In this document: piece after piece, positions 24,058 to 32,634 of the stretch
Position numbering within the stretch: position 1 is the stretch's first letter
Layout of the letters: each line of letters begins with the position of its first letter
Source of the DNA: Alphaproteobacteria bacterium UBA3650
Lineage (GTDB): Bacteria; Pseudomonadota; Alphaproteobacteria; CAAHEQ01; UBA3637
Reading direction: 5' to 3'
Length of the DNA stretch: 43,433 nt
NCBI GenBank assembly: GCA_002373815.1
Contig: DFKH01000096.1
Span: forward strand, 1 to 43,433
Notes under the pieces: generated by a model
Database searches by the model: none
Told to the model about the DNA's origin: nothing
What the model saw: the letters and a program-made list of their open reading frames with translations, nothing else
Program-made: the position numbers and the translations under genes

Positions 24058-26463
24058 TTAGTTTGCTACAAACTTCACCGCAGTTTGCTCTATTTCAAAG
24101 CATTCCACAATGTCGCCTTCCTTGATATCATCAAACTTGGCTAACTTCACACCGCATTCAAACGATTCTTTCACTTCGCGCACATCATCTTTCATACGTT
24201 TCAATTGTTCCAAATCGCCCGTATAGATCACAGTATCATTACGCAGTAAACGGACTTTTGCGCCACGTTTAATAACACCTTCTGTTACCATACAACCAGC
24301 AATCTTACCAACTTTAGAGATGGAAATCACCTGACGCACTTCGGCATAACCGATAATCTTTTCGTGTTCTTCTGGTGTCAACATACCTTCCACAACTTTC
24401 TTGATATCATCAGCAACATCATAAATAATGGAATAATAACGAATATCAACACCATCACGTTTGGCAACACTTCTGGCACCTTGATTGGCGCGCACATTAA
24501 AACCAATCACCAAAGCATTACTGGCACGAGCCAACGCAATATCTGTTTCATTGATACCGCCCACAGCACTATGCACAATATTGACCTTGATTTCATCATT
24601 TTTAATTTTACTTAAAACACCAATCAAAGCTTCTACTGAACCTTGCACATCGGCTTTAATGAGGACAGGCACTTCCTTCATTTGACCCGCTTTGATTTGC
24701 GCCAATAAACCTTCCGTTCCACCCATGCGCTTCACATTCAATAATTCACGAGCCTTGCGTTGACGGTAAGCGGAAATATCACGTGCTGTTTGCTCATCTT
24801 GTACCACCACAAAATCATCACCAGCAGCAGGCGTACCATTGAGTCCAATCACTTCCACAGGTTGAGCCGGTTCTGCAATTTCCAAGACCTGACTCTTTGC
24901 GTTTGACATAGAACGCACACGTCCCCATTCTTGTCCCGTCACAAACAAATCCCCAACATGTAATGTCCCCTTCTTCACCAAAATAGTCGCCACAGAACCG
25001 CGGCCTTTTTCCATACGCGCTTCCACCACAACACCTTCGGCTGGACATTTCTTCGGAGCTTTTAAATCCAACATTTCAGCTTGCAATAAAATGGCTTCCA
25101 CTAACTTATCCAAATTCGTTTTTTGTTTGGCAGAAACTTCCACTTCCAACACATCACCGCCCATAGATTCCACCGCAACGCCATGTTGCAATAAATCTGT
25201 ACGAACTTTGTTTGGATTGGCCCCAGGAACATCCATTTTATTGATCGCTACAATCAAAGGAACGCCCGCGGCTTTGGCATGGTGAATCGCTTCAATGGTT
25301 TGAGGCATCACGCTGTCGTTCGCAGCAACAACCAAAATCACGATATCCGTCACTTGAGCCCCACGCGCCCGCATAGCGGTAAACGCTTCATGCCCTGGCG
25401 TATCAATAAATGTAATCTTTTTGCCATTTTCTAAAACAACTTGATAAGCCCCAATATGCTGAGTAATACCACCCGATTCTTTGGCGGCCACGTTTGTGGA
25501 ACGCAATGCGTCCAACAATGATGTCTTACCATGATCCACGTGTCCCATAACCGTCACAACGGGAGGACGTGGTTCATATTCAGATTCAGGGATATCCTCA
25601 TGCTTCAACACATTTTCTACATCAGATTCGGCCACACGTTGCTTCACGCGATGTCCCATTTCCGTCACAACCAATTCAGCTGTATCAGCATCAATTGTTT
25701 GAGTAATGGTCACCATCATCCCCATTTTCATCAATGTTTTCACAACATCAGCACCTTTTTCGGCCATACGAGAAGCCAATTCTTGTACTGTGATTGTTTC
25801 AGGAATAATCACATCATGAATTACTTTTTCAGCAGGCCCTTTTTGAGCATTCAAAAATTTTTGATATTGCTTTTCTCTGGCACGTTTAATGGACGCCAAA
25901 GATCGTCTGTGATGATGAGGACCATTTTCATCATCAGAATCTTCATCATCTGCCGAATATTGCTTGTATGCATTTAAATTCATTTTATTGGCACGCTTTT
26001 CTTCAAAAGAACCTTTGCCTTTATTCATGGCTTGTTCAAGCTCTTTTTGTTTTTTAGCAGCCAAAATTTCATCTAAATCTTTTTTCTTGGAATCAGTAAA
26101 AGTTTTCTGAGCTTTTTCCTGAGGTTCCACAACGGGCTGTGTAGCCTGTAATTGCAAATCCGCTTGACGCTTCGCCTCTTCGGCCGCCCGACGTTCTTGC
26201 TCTTGACGGGCTTTTTCGGCTTGCGCTTGGCGTTCAGCCTCTAATTGTTTGGCATGCTCGGCAACTTTTTGAGCCTCCTGCAACAATTTCAATTTTTGAG
26301 CCGCATCTTGTGTCATTACAACAGGCTTTTGTTCGGGAGTAATCACACGACGTTGCTTGCGCACTTCCACCTGAACGCCACTACGAGCCCCCATATTAGG
26401 GCGCAACGTACCACCCAATGACAATGTTTTACCGGATAAAGTCAATTTCTTTTCTTCACTCAT
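24058..26463 (-). CDS. infB: Translation initiation factor IF-2
   Basis: GTPase that places initiator tRNA on the 30S subunit. 801 residues. The N-terminal region is charged and low in complexity, rich in Gln, Lys and Ala (about 20-250). The G domain shows GHVDHGKTSLLDALR, DTPGHEAFTAMRARG and VAINKMDVPGANP; two beta-barrel domains and the fMet-tRNA-binding C2 domain follow. The start at 26463 has AAAGGAGC nearby; the frame runs further upstream into ylxR. The alphaproteobacterial signature MSEEKKLTLSGKTLSL is present. Confidence 0.98.
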   Translation of the reverse strand: MSEEKKLTLSGKTLSLGGTLRPNMGARSGVQVEVRKQRRVITPEQKPVVMTQDAAQKLKLLQEAQKVAEHAKQLEAERQAQAEKARQEQERRAAEEAKRQADLQLQATQPVVEPQEKAQKTFTDSKKKDLDEILAAKKQKELEQAMNKGKGSFEEKRANKMNLNAYKQYSADDEDSDDENGPHHHRRSLASIKRAREKQYQKFLNAQKGPAEKVIHDVIIPETITVQELASRMAEKGADVVKTLMKMGMMVTITQTIDADTAELVVTEMGHRVKQRVAESDVENVLKHEDIPESEYEPRPPVVTVMGHVDHGKTSLLDALRSTNVAAKESGGITQHIGAYQVVLENGKKITFIDTPGHEAFTAMRARGAQVTDIVILVVAANDSVMPQTIEAIHHAKAAGVPLIVAINKMDVPGANPNKVRTDLLQHGVAVESMGGDVLEVEVSAKQKTNLDKLVEAILLQAEMLDLKAPKKCPAEGVVVEARMEKGRGSVATILVKKGTLHVGDLFVTGQEWGRVRSMSNAKSQVLEIAEPAQPVEVIGLNGTPAAGDDFVVVQDEQTARDISAYRQRKARELLNVKRMGGTEGLLAQIKAGQMKEVPVLIKADVQGSVEALIGVLSKIKNDEIKVNIVHSAVGGINETDIALARASNALVIGFNVRANQGARSVAKRDGVDIRYYSIIYDVADDIKKVVEGMLTPEEHEKIIGYAEVRQVISISKVGKIAGCMVTEGVIKRGAKVRLLRNDTVIYTGDLEQLKRMKDDVREVKESFECGVKLAKFDDIKEGDIVECFEIEQTAVKFVAN

Positions 26464-26797
26464 GAATCGCTCCTTTAAAAAAGAGTTCTTGTTTTTGTGG
26501 ATAATTTTGAAGTTCCTTTTCAACCACTTGCATTAAATCCTCAGGGATTTTAACCGTTCCTTTAGCCGCCTTGTAAAAAATACGTTTTTCAATGGCTTTT
26601 TCTAAACACGCCTTACAAGCATGCAACCACATACCACGTCCAGGCAACACCTCTTTTGCATCAAATTGAACAACCTGCCCCACACGACCAACAAAACGCA
26701 ACATATGGGCGCGTGGGGAAATTGTCTTACACACAAAACAGGTACGAGTTCCAACCACTGTTTTGGGATTTTTATTTCTGTGATTGTGTCTCTTCAC
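26456..26797 (-). CDS. ylxR: YlxR/DUF448 RNA-binding protein
   Basis: 113 residues; small nucleic-acid-binding protein that in Bacillus acts on RNase P. The family signature is clear: RTCFVCKTISPRAHMLRFV, then LPGRGMWLHACKACLEKAI. The apparent start is a GTG with GGGAG upstream, inside the last codons of nusA (26-base overlap). It overlaps infB by 8 bases at the other end. The nusA-ylxR-infB order is conserved. Many alphaproteobacterial versions are longer, with a second domain, which is missing here. Confidence 0.93.
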   Translation of the reverse strand: MKRHNHRNKNPKTVVGTRTCFVCKTISPRAHMLRFVGRVGQVVQFDAKEVLPGRGMWLHACKACLEKAIEKRIFYKAAKGTVKIPEDLMQVVEKELQNYPQKQELFFKGAIHE

Positions 26798-28289
26798 TAA
26801 ACCAATGCTCCCGCGCTTTCATAATCAAGGCATTTGCATCATCTTCAGATAAATCTGTGCCAATGATTTCACGTAATTCATCACCAGCCAAATCAGCTAA
26901 ATCATCCAAAGTTTTCACGCCTTTTTCGCCTAATTTCACCAACATTTCTGGAGTTAAACCTTCAAACTTGGTCAAATCATCAGCCAATTTTAATTCCTTT
27001 AATTTTTGAGAAACCTCAGCTTCCTTTGCTACCAAATAAGCCTTGGCACGATTTTGAAGTTCTGTTGCTAAATCAGCGTCAAAGCCCTCAATACTGGTCA
27101 ATTCATCCAACGCGATATAAGCAATATCTTCCACCTTGGCAAAACCTTCTTGGACCAACAAATGAGCCATCATGTCATCCACATCCAAAGCAGACATGAA
27201 CAAGTCCACACGCCCTTTTGTTTCGGCTTGACGATGCTCAGATTCTTGGGCTTCTGTCATCATATCAATATGCCACCCGGTCAATTGACTCACAAGACGA
27301 ATGTTTTGACCACGACGACCAATAGCCAAGGACAATTGATCTTCTGGCAATACAACTTCCACATTCTTAGCTTCTTCATCAATGACAATCTTTAACACTT
27401 CATTCGGTGCCAAGGCATTGATGATAAATGTGGCAGGATCAGCCGACCAAGTCACCACATCAATTTTTTCACCTTGTAATTCATTGACAACAGCTTGCAC
27501 ACGAATACCACGCATACCAATGCAAGCACCACGTGCATCCAATGTCGAATCATTGGAGTGAACAGCAATTTTAGCACGAGACCCTGGATCACGAGCTACT
27601 GATTTAATATCAATAATACCATCATAAATTTCAGGCACTTCCGCTTTAAACAAAGCCGCCAAGAAATCTGGATGAGAACGGGTCAAGAAAATTTGCGGAC
27701 CACGCACCTCATTGCGCACATCCAATACCAAGGCACGAATGCGATCACCTGGACGATACATTTCTCTGGGAATCATTTCATCACGACGAAGAAGAGCTTC
27801 TGCCCGTCCCAATTCAACAATCACATTACCAGCTTCCACACGTTTCACTGTACCATGAACGATTTCACCCTTCTTGTCTTTCATTTCTTCATATTGTTGA
27901 TTCCGTTCAGCTTCGCGCACTTTTTGTGTAATCACTTGTTTGGCAGTTTGAGCAGCAATACGCCCAAAATCCATTGGCGGTAATTCATCAATAATTTCGT
28001 CACCCACTTTAGCAAATTTATTAGACTTACGAGCTTCCGCCAAACTGATTTCACGAAATTCATCCATCACTTCTTCCACAACAGTGATATAACGAGCCAT
28101 ACTGATGGAGCCATTATTAGGATCAATCGTCGTCCGAATATCATATTCTGGACCATATTTAGAACGTCCTGCCTTGGAAATACCTTCTTCCATGGCATGT
28201 AAAACAGCCTCTTTTTCAATACCTTTTTCATGAGCCAAAACATCGGCCATTTGAATCAGTTCTGGTCTTGGGAGTGTTGCATTTTGCAT
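26772..28289 (-). CDS. nusA: Transcription termination/antitermination factor NusA
   Basis: Binds RNA polymerase and nascent RNA, controlling pausing, termination and rRNA antitermination. 505 residues. N-terminal polymerase-binding domain (about 1-130), S1 domain (GEIVHGTVKRVEAGNVIVEL), two KH domains (ARGACIGMRGIRVQAVVNEL and LAIGRRGQNIRLVSQLTGW), and two C-terminal helix-hairpin-helix acidic repeats, as in proteobacteria. Starts 1 base after the rimP stop. Confidence 0.98.
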   Translation of the reverse strand: MQNATLPRPELIQMADVLAHEKGIEKEAVLHAMEEGISKAGRSKYGPEYDIRTTIDPNNGSISMARYITVVEEVMDEFREISLAEARKSNKFAKVGDEIIDELPPMDFGRIAAQTAKQVITQKVREAERNQQYEEMKDKKGEIVHGTVKRVEAGNVIVELGRAEALLRRDEMIPREMYRPGDRIRALVLDVRNEVRGPQIFLTRSHPDFLAALFKAEVPEIYDGIIDIKSVARDPGSRAKIAVHSNDSTLDARGACIGMRGIRVQAVVNELQGEKIDVVTWSADPATFIINALAPNEVLKIVIDEEAKNVEVVLPEDQLSLAIGRRGQNIRLVSQLTGWHIDMMTEAQESEHRQAETKGRVDLFMSALDVDDMMAHLLVQEGFAKVEDIAYIALDELTSIEGFDADLATELQNRAKAYLVAKEAEVSQKLKELKLADDLTKFEGLTPEMLVKLGEKGVKTLDDLADLAGDELREIIGTDLSEDDANALIMKAREHWFSEETQSQK

Positions 28290-28290
28290 C

Positions 28291-28776
28291 TTATTTTTTT
28301 CCTTTCTTGTTATCTAAAGTTTCATCTTTAAAAGTTAGTTTTGCTTTTGCCACATCAGCAAAATCAAACGAGATATCAATTCCTTCAAAGTCCATCGTGA
28401 TTTTGGTCCCTTGAATTCCTTTTAAAATTCCCTTAAAACGTTTACGTCCATCAATATCTGTATTCAATTCCACTTTGACCTCTTCCCCTTTAAAACGTTC
28501 ATAATCTTCAGGTTTTACCAAGGGGCGATCAATACCAGGGGAAGAAACTTCCAACACCCAGCGTCTGCTAAATGGATCTGCCACATCTAACAAAGCACTA
28601 GCCGTCTGACTGATTTTTTCACAATCATCCACCGTCATATCTTTGCGATCTTGACGCTCAGCCATAATTTGAACAGTTTTCATTTCTGCCCCATTGATAG
28701 CAACACGCACCAACTCATAGCCCATATCGACCAAAGCTGGTTCAATTGCCTTTGTAATTGTTTCAATTAACTCCAT
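28291..28776 (-). CDS. rimP: Ribosome maturation factor RimP
   Basis: Needed for 30S assembly. 161 residues. ALVDMGYELVRVAI, DCEKISQTASALLDVADPF and the family block WVLEVSSPGIDRPLVKPEDYERF are present; the SH3-like C-terminal domain (GILKGIQGTKITMDF) follows. It heads the rimP-nusA-ylxR-infB-rbfA-truB operon. GGAG precedes the ATG. A perfect consensus promoter and a hairpin lie just upstream. In many bacteria a tRNA-fMet precedes it; none is present here. Confidence 0.96.
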   Translation of the reverse strand: MELIETITKAIEPALVDMGYELVRVAINGAEMKTVQIMAERQDRKDMTVDDCEKISQTASALLDVADPFSRRWVLEVSSPGIDRPLVKPEDYERFKGEEVKVELNTDIDGRKRFKGILKGIQGTKITMDFEGIDISFDFADVAKAKLTFKDETLDNKKGKK

Positions 28777-28798
28777 TTTTTCTCCTTTTAAAATTTAA

Positions 28799-28822
28799 GT
28801 GGAGCTTTTCTCAAAGCCCCAC
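28799..28822 (-). promoter_or_regulatory. Stable hairpin in the rimP-nusA leader
   Basis: GTGGGGCTTT, loop GAGA, AAAGCTCCAC: a 10 bp stem with one G-U pair, between the promoter and the rimP start. On the minus strand no T-run follows; on the plus strand T residues do. Likely a leader element or a weak terminator for the upstream uppS transcript. Confidence 0.6.
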
Positions 28823-28853
28823 CCGATTTTTTTTATTCAGGAAGTATACACCA

Positions 28854-28882
28854 ATTATATACAAAAAATTCTGCCTTGTCAA
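28854..28882 (-). promoter_or_regulatory. Perfect sigma70 promoter of rimP-nusA-infB operon
   Basis: Minus strand TTGACA (28877-28882), 17 bases, TATAAT (28854-28859). Both hexamers match consensus. It starts 12 bases after the uppS stop; predicted transcription start is near 28847. Confidence 0.9.
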
Positions 28883-28894
28883 CAGTTTTTTTTA

Positions 28895-29614
28895 CTAAAC
28901 ATTTCCAAACCGACGTTCACGACGTCCATAAGCCTCAATTGCAATGTCCAAATCTTGCTCATTGAAATCTGGCCAATAAATGGGCGTAAAATAAAGCTCA
29001 GCATAAGCAATTTCCCACAATAAGAAATTACTTAAACGTTGTTCCCCACTTGTACGAATCACCAAATCAGGATAAGGAATCCCATGCGTTGAAAGCGCAT
29101 TGTGGACAACATTTTCATCGATATTAGAAATCATATATTGACGATCAATCACATCCATAGCGATACGTTTAATCGCCGCAATCATATCATCTCTAGCGCC
29201 ATATGAAAGAGCTAAAATCACATGAAAAGAATCAAATTCAGCCGTTTCACGCTCAACCTCATTCATGCGTTCTTGCATATCTTCTGGGAAACGAGTTCTG
29301 TCACCAATAAAAGAAACACGAATTTTCTTTTTTTGAAGTTCAGCCACATCTTCCTTCATATATTTACGAAAGATATCCATCAAAACTTTTACTTCTTCCT
29401 TTGGACGACTCCAATTTTCAGAAGAAAAAGCGTACAATGTCACATACTTCACACCACGAGACTTGGCATGGTCCAAAATGACACGCACATTTTCCGCACC
29501 AGCTTTATGCCCTTCGGTACGAATTAAACCTTTTTCGGCGGCCCAACGCCCATTACCATCCATAATGATAGCAATATGTTCAGGAACTTTATTATCTTCT
29601 ATCTTTGTCATCAT
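28895..29614 (-). CDS. uppS: Isoprenyl (undecaprenyl) diphosphate synthase
   Basis: cis-Prenyltransferase making the C55 carrier lipid for wall and LPS synthesis. 239 residues. The IIMDGNGRWA motif near residue 17 holds the catalytic Asp. Also seen are GHKAGAENVRVILDHA, LYAFSSENWSRPKEEV, the late PDLVIRTSGEQRLSNFLLWE and the terminal YGRRERRFGNV. It overlaps frr by one base. In most relatives cdsA and dxr follow, but here the operon stops and cdsA is elsewhere. Confidence 0.97.
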   Translation of the reverse strand: MMTKIEDNKVPEHIAIIMDGNGRWAAEKGLIRTEGHKAGAENVRVILDHAKSRGVKYVTLYAFSSENWSRPKEEVKVLMDIFRKYMKEDVAELQKKKIRVSFIGDRTRFPEDMQERMNEVERETAEFDSFHVILALSYGARDDMIAAIKRIAMDVIDRQYMISNIDENVVHNALSTHGIPYPDLVIRTSGEQRLSNFLLWEIAYAELYFTPIYWPDFNEQDLDIAIEAYGRRERRFGNV

Positions 29615-30168
29615 TAAACTTGCTTGATCTCTACTTCTTTGGCTTTTAATGTTTCATCCAATTTGGCAATTGTTTTATCTGTCAAATCTTGGATTTCTTT
29701 TTCATAACGTTTGTAATCGTCCTCAGAAATTGCGTCTTTAATTGCCTTCAACGCATCCAATGCTTCACGGCGATAATTACGCACAGAAACACGCACTTCC
29801 TCGGTATAACGCCCAGCAATCTTCACGATTTCCAAACGACGTTCCTCGGATAGGGGGGGAATCGGCAGACGAATCAGTTGCCCATCATTCATAGGATTCA
29901 AGCCCAAATTGGCTTCTGTAATCGCTTTTTCCACAGCTTTAATTAAACTTTTATCCCAGACGGAAATGGACAGGGTGCGCGCATCCGGCACACTCACATT
30001 TCCGACTTGGTTCAAGGGGACAACCGAGCCATAGGCTTCCACCATAATACCGTCTAACAAGGCAGTAGTTGCACGTCCTGTACGCAGACCCGAAAACTCC
30101 TTTTTCAAAGCTTCCTCGGCCTTTGCCATATTATTTTGCATATCGGTTTTAATTTGTTCCCAACTCAT
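29614..30168 (-). CDS. frr: Ribosome recycling factor
   Basis: Splits post-termination ribosomes together with EF-G. 184 residues. LKKEFSGLRTGRATTALLD, the family start of helix 1, and LGLNPMNDGQLIRLPIPPLSEERR and VRNYRREALDALK are present. GGGGACTTTC precedes the ATG at 30168. It lies 20 bases after tsf; pyrH, normally between the two genes, is missing. Confidence 0.98.
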   Translation of the reverse strand: MSWEQIKTDMQNNMAKAEEALKKEFSGLRTGRATTALLDGIMVEAYGSVVPLNQVGNVSVPDARTLSISVWDKSLIKAVEKAITEANLGLNPMNDGQLIRLPIPPLSEERRLEIVKIAGRYTEEVRVSVRNYRREALDALKAIKDAISEDDYKRYEKEIQDLTDKTIAKLDETLKAKEVEIKQV

Positions 30169-30188
30169 GAAAGTCCCCTTTCGTTTAA

Positions 30189-31073
30189 TTAGCCATTCAT
30201 TTGTGCAGCCACTTCGGCAGCAAAGTCTTCTTGCTTCTTTTCAATGCCTTCACCCAAAGCAAAGCGAGCAAAGGAAGTTACTGTCACACCAGCGGCGGCC
30301 AACACATCCTTGACCTTCTTGTCTGGATCCATCACAAAGGGTTGTTCCAGCAATACGGCTTCTTGATAGAACTTTTGCATACGGCCTTCCACCATTTTTT
30401 CAATAATGGCTTCTGGTTTGCCACTGGCTTTGGCTTGTTCAGCATAAATACTGCGTTCGTGGGCAGCTGTCTCGGCATCCACATCCGCCACACTCAAAAA
30501 TTTTGGAGCGGTTGCGGCAATGTGCATCGCCACTTGTTTAGCCACTTCGGCAGCATTTGCCCCATTGGCGGCAACTAACACACCAATTTTGCACAAATCA
30601 TTACCCAATGTTGTGTGCAAATAAGGAACAACAGTTTCCCCTTCCACAACGGCGACACGACGCAAACTCATGTTCTCACCAATTTTCGCAATCAATGCAA
30701 CCACATTTTCTTGAACAGTGGAACCATTCATCGCTGTTGCTTTCAAAGCTTCCACATCATTGGAACCATTCAAAGCCACTTGGGTCACATCTTGCACAAA
30801 CTTTTGGAAATCGGCGTTTTTAGCAGCAAAGTCTGTTTCAATATTCACTTCCACCATGGCGCCCTTATTGCCAGCCACTTTCACGCCAACAGCACCTTGG
30901 TTTGCCACACGACCAGCTTTCTTTTCGGCCACGGACATCCCTTTTTTACGCAAAAAGTCAATAGCGGCTTCCAAATCACCATTTGTTTCCACCAATGCTT
31001 TTTTGCATTCCATCATTCCTGCGCCTGTTTTTTCGCGCAATTCACCAACTAATTTTGCTGTAATTTCAGCCAT
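30189..31073 (-). CDS. tsf: Elongation factor Ts
   Basis: Nucleotide-exchange factor for EF-Tu. 294 residues. Opening AKLVGELREKTGAGMMECKKAL and the core block ETDFAAKNADFQKFVQDV are typical. A late segment EAIIEKMVEGRMQKFYQEAVLLEQPFV matches the family. GGAAGGAG precedes the ATG. The preceding gene is not rpsB directly but an unknown ORF that overlaps this start by 8 bases. Confidence 0.98.
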   Translation of the reverse strand: MAEITAKLVGELREKTGAGMMECKKALVETNGDLEAAIDFLRKKGMSVAEKKAGRVANQGAVGVKVAGNKGAMVEVNIETDFAAKNADFQKFVQDVTQVALNGSNDVEALKATAMNGSTVQENVVALIAKIGENMSLRRVAVVEGETVVPYLHTTLGNDLCKIGVLVAANGANAAEVAKQVAMHIAATAPKFLSVADVDAETAAHERSIYAEQAKASGKPEAIIEKMVEGRMQKFYQEAVLLEQPFVMDPDKKVKDVLAAAGVTVTSFARFALGEGIEKKQEDFAAEVAAQMNG

Positions 31074-31665
31074 TTGTTTTCTCCTTCCTTATACTTTGAA
31101 TTATTTGTTTTGCGTTTATAGAAGACCCTTTTTCTTCCAAAATTTCAAGGGATTTTAGTTTTTGTTGAGATTCAAAAAGCGTTTTTTGAGCTTTCTCACA
31201 TGCCTGTCTGGCACTTAAAATAGCCCCTAATCTATCCAACATTGGATGATTATCATAAACACGTTGCGGATTATATTTGTATAATCCATTCAACGTCACC
31301 CATCTTTCTTTCGGACTTAATTCTGTCTGATAATTCTGTTCCTCTTCTTTTGATACAGGCGGTGCCAAACGACATGTTGTCGCAACACCATGCCCACCAA
31401 AAACACGAGAAACAAGCCATTGAATTTCGCGCAAATTGGGCAACAAATTTTCCAGCGGACGAAGCGTAAAGACCTCAGTCGGCTCAGTTTTATCTTTATC
31501 CTCTCCAATGTGCGCTGCAAATTTTTGGCCAGACGCCAAACCAACAGTGTAAAAGTACCCACCCTTTTTATCCATAAATACTTCCTTTTCCTTGTCGGTT
31601 GAAGGACGTACCAACGCAATTGGGGCAGATAAAATTTCTTTTACACTTGGTTTAGGCATCATCAA
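31066..31665 (-). CDS. Unknown protein inserted between rpsB and tsf
   Basis: About 199 residues; three ATGs in a row (31665, 31662, 31659) follow an AAGGA site. It starts 5 bases after rpsB and its end overlaps the tsf start by 8, so it is embedded in the operon and translationally coupled. The N-terminal half has a beta-rich mix (GGYFYTVGLASGQKFAAHI) and a middle stretch VSRVFGGHGVATTCRLAPPVS. The C-terminal third is a charged helix likely to form a coiled coil (residues about 150-199). No signal peptide or span. I do not recognise it; the length, frame and ribosome sites argue that it is real. Confidence 0.75.
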   Translation of the reverse strand: MMMPKPSVKEILSAPIALVRPSTDKEKEVFMDKKGGYFYTVGLASGQKFAAHIGEDKDKTEPTEVFTLRPLENLLPNLREIQWLVSRVFGGHGVATTCRLAPPVSKEEEQNYQTELSPKERWVTLNGLYKYNPQRVYDNHPMLDRLGAILSARQACEKAQKTLFESQQKLKSLEILEEKGSSINAKQIIQSIRKEKTNG

Positions 31666-31670
31666 AGTCC

Positions 31671-32438
31671 TTATGCTTTTTCCTCTTCAGCAACCACTTC
31701 TTCTTTGACTTCTTCGGCAGCGCCGACATCGACACCCGCGGCTTTCAGCTCAGCTTGAATACCATCCAAAGCAGCACCAGCCATCAAGTTACAGTATAAA
31801 GCAATTGCCTTGCCAGCATCATCATTACCTGGAACTGGATAAGTAATACCATCTGGATCTGCATTAGAGTCACAAATAGCAATCACGGGAATACCCAGTT
31901 TTTTGGCTTCCATAACGGCCAAATTTTCATGAGGAACATCAATCACAAACACGATATCTGGACGACCATTCATATCTTTAATACCACCGAAAGCAGCCAT
32001 CAATTTTTCGCGTTCGCGTTCAATGTTTAATTTTTCTTTCTTGGTGAGTCCTTCATAAGCTCCTTTTTCTTGTTTGGATTCAATTTCTTTCAAACGTTTG
32101 ATACTAGCAGAAATTGTTTTCCAGTTTGTGAGCATACCACCCAACCAACGTTGATTCACATAGAATTGACCACAACGACCAGCAGCATCCGCCACCAAAT
32201 CACGAGCCTGAGCCTTTGTGCCGACAAATAAAATTTTACCACCTTTGGCAGCCACATCACGAACAGCTTCCATTGCACGATAGAGCATCGGCACGGTTTG
32301 GTTTAAATCCATGATATGCACACCTTCACGTGTACCATAAATATAAGGAGCCATCTTTGGGTTCCATCTGCGGGCATTATGCCCAAAATGAACACCAGCT
32401 TCAATCAGCTGACGCATAGTAATTGTTGGAATAGACAT
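31671..32438 (-). CDS. rpsB: 30S ribosomal protein S2
   Basis: Head protein of the 30S subunit. 255 residues. The start MSIPTITMRQLIEAGVHFGHNARRWNPKM is diagnostic. FVGTKAQARDLVADAA, VNQRWLGGMLTNW and PDIVFVIDVPHENLAVMEAKKLGIPV follow, with an acidic/Ala tail. ATG at 32438 follows AAAGGAT; the frame's longer extension runs into the leader and is not used. Leader and promoter are described separately. Confidence 0.98.
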   Translation of the reverse strand: MSIPTITMRQLIEAGVHFGHNARRWNPKMAPYIYGTREGVHIMDLNQTVPMLYRAMEAVRDVAAKGGKILFVGTKAQARDLVADAAGRCGQFYVNQRWLGGMLTNWKTISASIKRLKEIESKQEKGAYEGLTKKEKLNIEREREKLMAAFGGIKDMNGRPDIVFVIDVPHENLAVMEAKKLGIPVIAICDSNADPDGITYPVPGNDDAGKAIALYCNLMAGAALDGIQAELKAAGVDVGAAEEVKEEVVAEEEKA

Positions 32439-32469
32439 TTTTAATCCTTTCTTTTTCCAGTTATTCCTC

Positions 32470-32550
32470 TGCAGGGATAATATGCCGAAATTCATTTTCC
32501 GACACACCGGAAGCGATCTTATGGAACTCCCACAAGGCGCCTGCCCTGCA
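32470..32550 (-). promoter_or_regulatory. Structured leader of rpsB (candidate S2 autoregulatory element)
   Basis: The leader of about 140 bases has a long-range 7 bp stem, TGCAGGG (minus strand, 32544-32550) pairing with CCCTGCA (32470-32476). It encloses a hairpin TTCCG-loop-CGGAA (32497-32501 with 32508-32512) and further short stems. The distance to the ATG is about 32 bases. rpsB is autoregulated by S2 in E. coli through its leader; homology of the fold is not established here. Confidence 0.55.
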
Positions 32551-32585
32551 TGTTTATTTGCTGCTTTTTTTTAAACAGCGCGATT

Positions 32586-32614
32586 ATTATAACAAAATTT
32601 TATTCAAAAATCAA
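32586..32614 (-). promoter_or_regulatory. Promoter of rpsB-tsf-frr-uppS
   Basis: Minus strand TTGATT (32609-32614), 17-base spacer, perfect TATAAT (32586-32591). The predicted start near 32579 gives a leader of about 140 bases. Confidence 0.82.
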
Positions 32615-32634
32615 GAAAATTTTGAGATTTTATG

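Noticed and set aside
30615..31158. Plus-strand ORFs of about 145 residues antisense to tsf
   Set aside because: Composition is that of a reverse frame and tsf is unambiguous.
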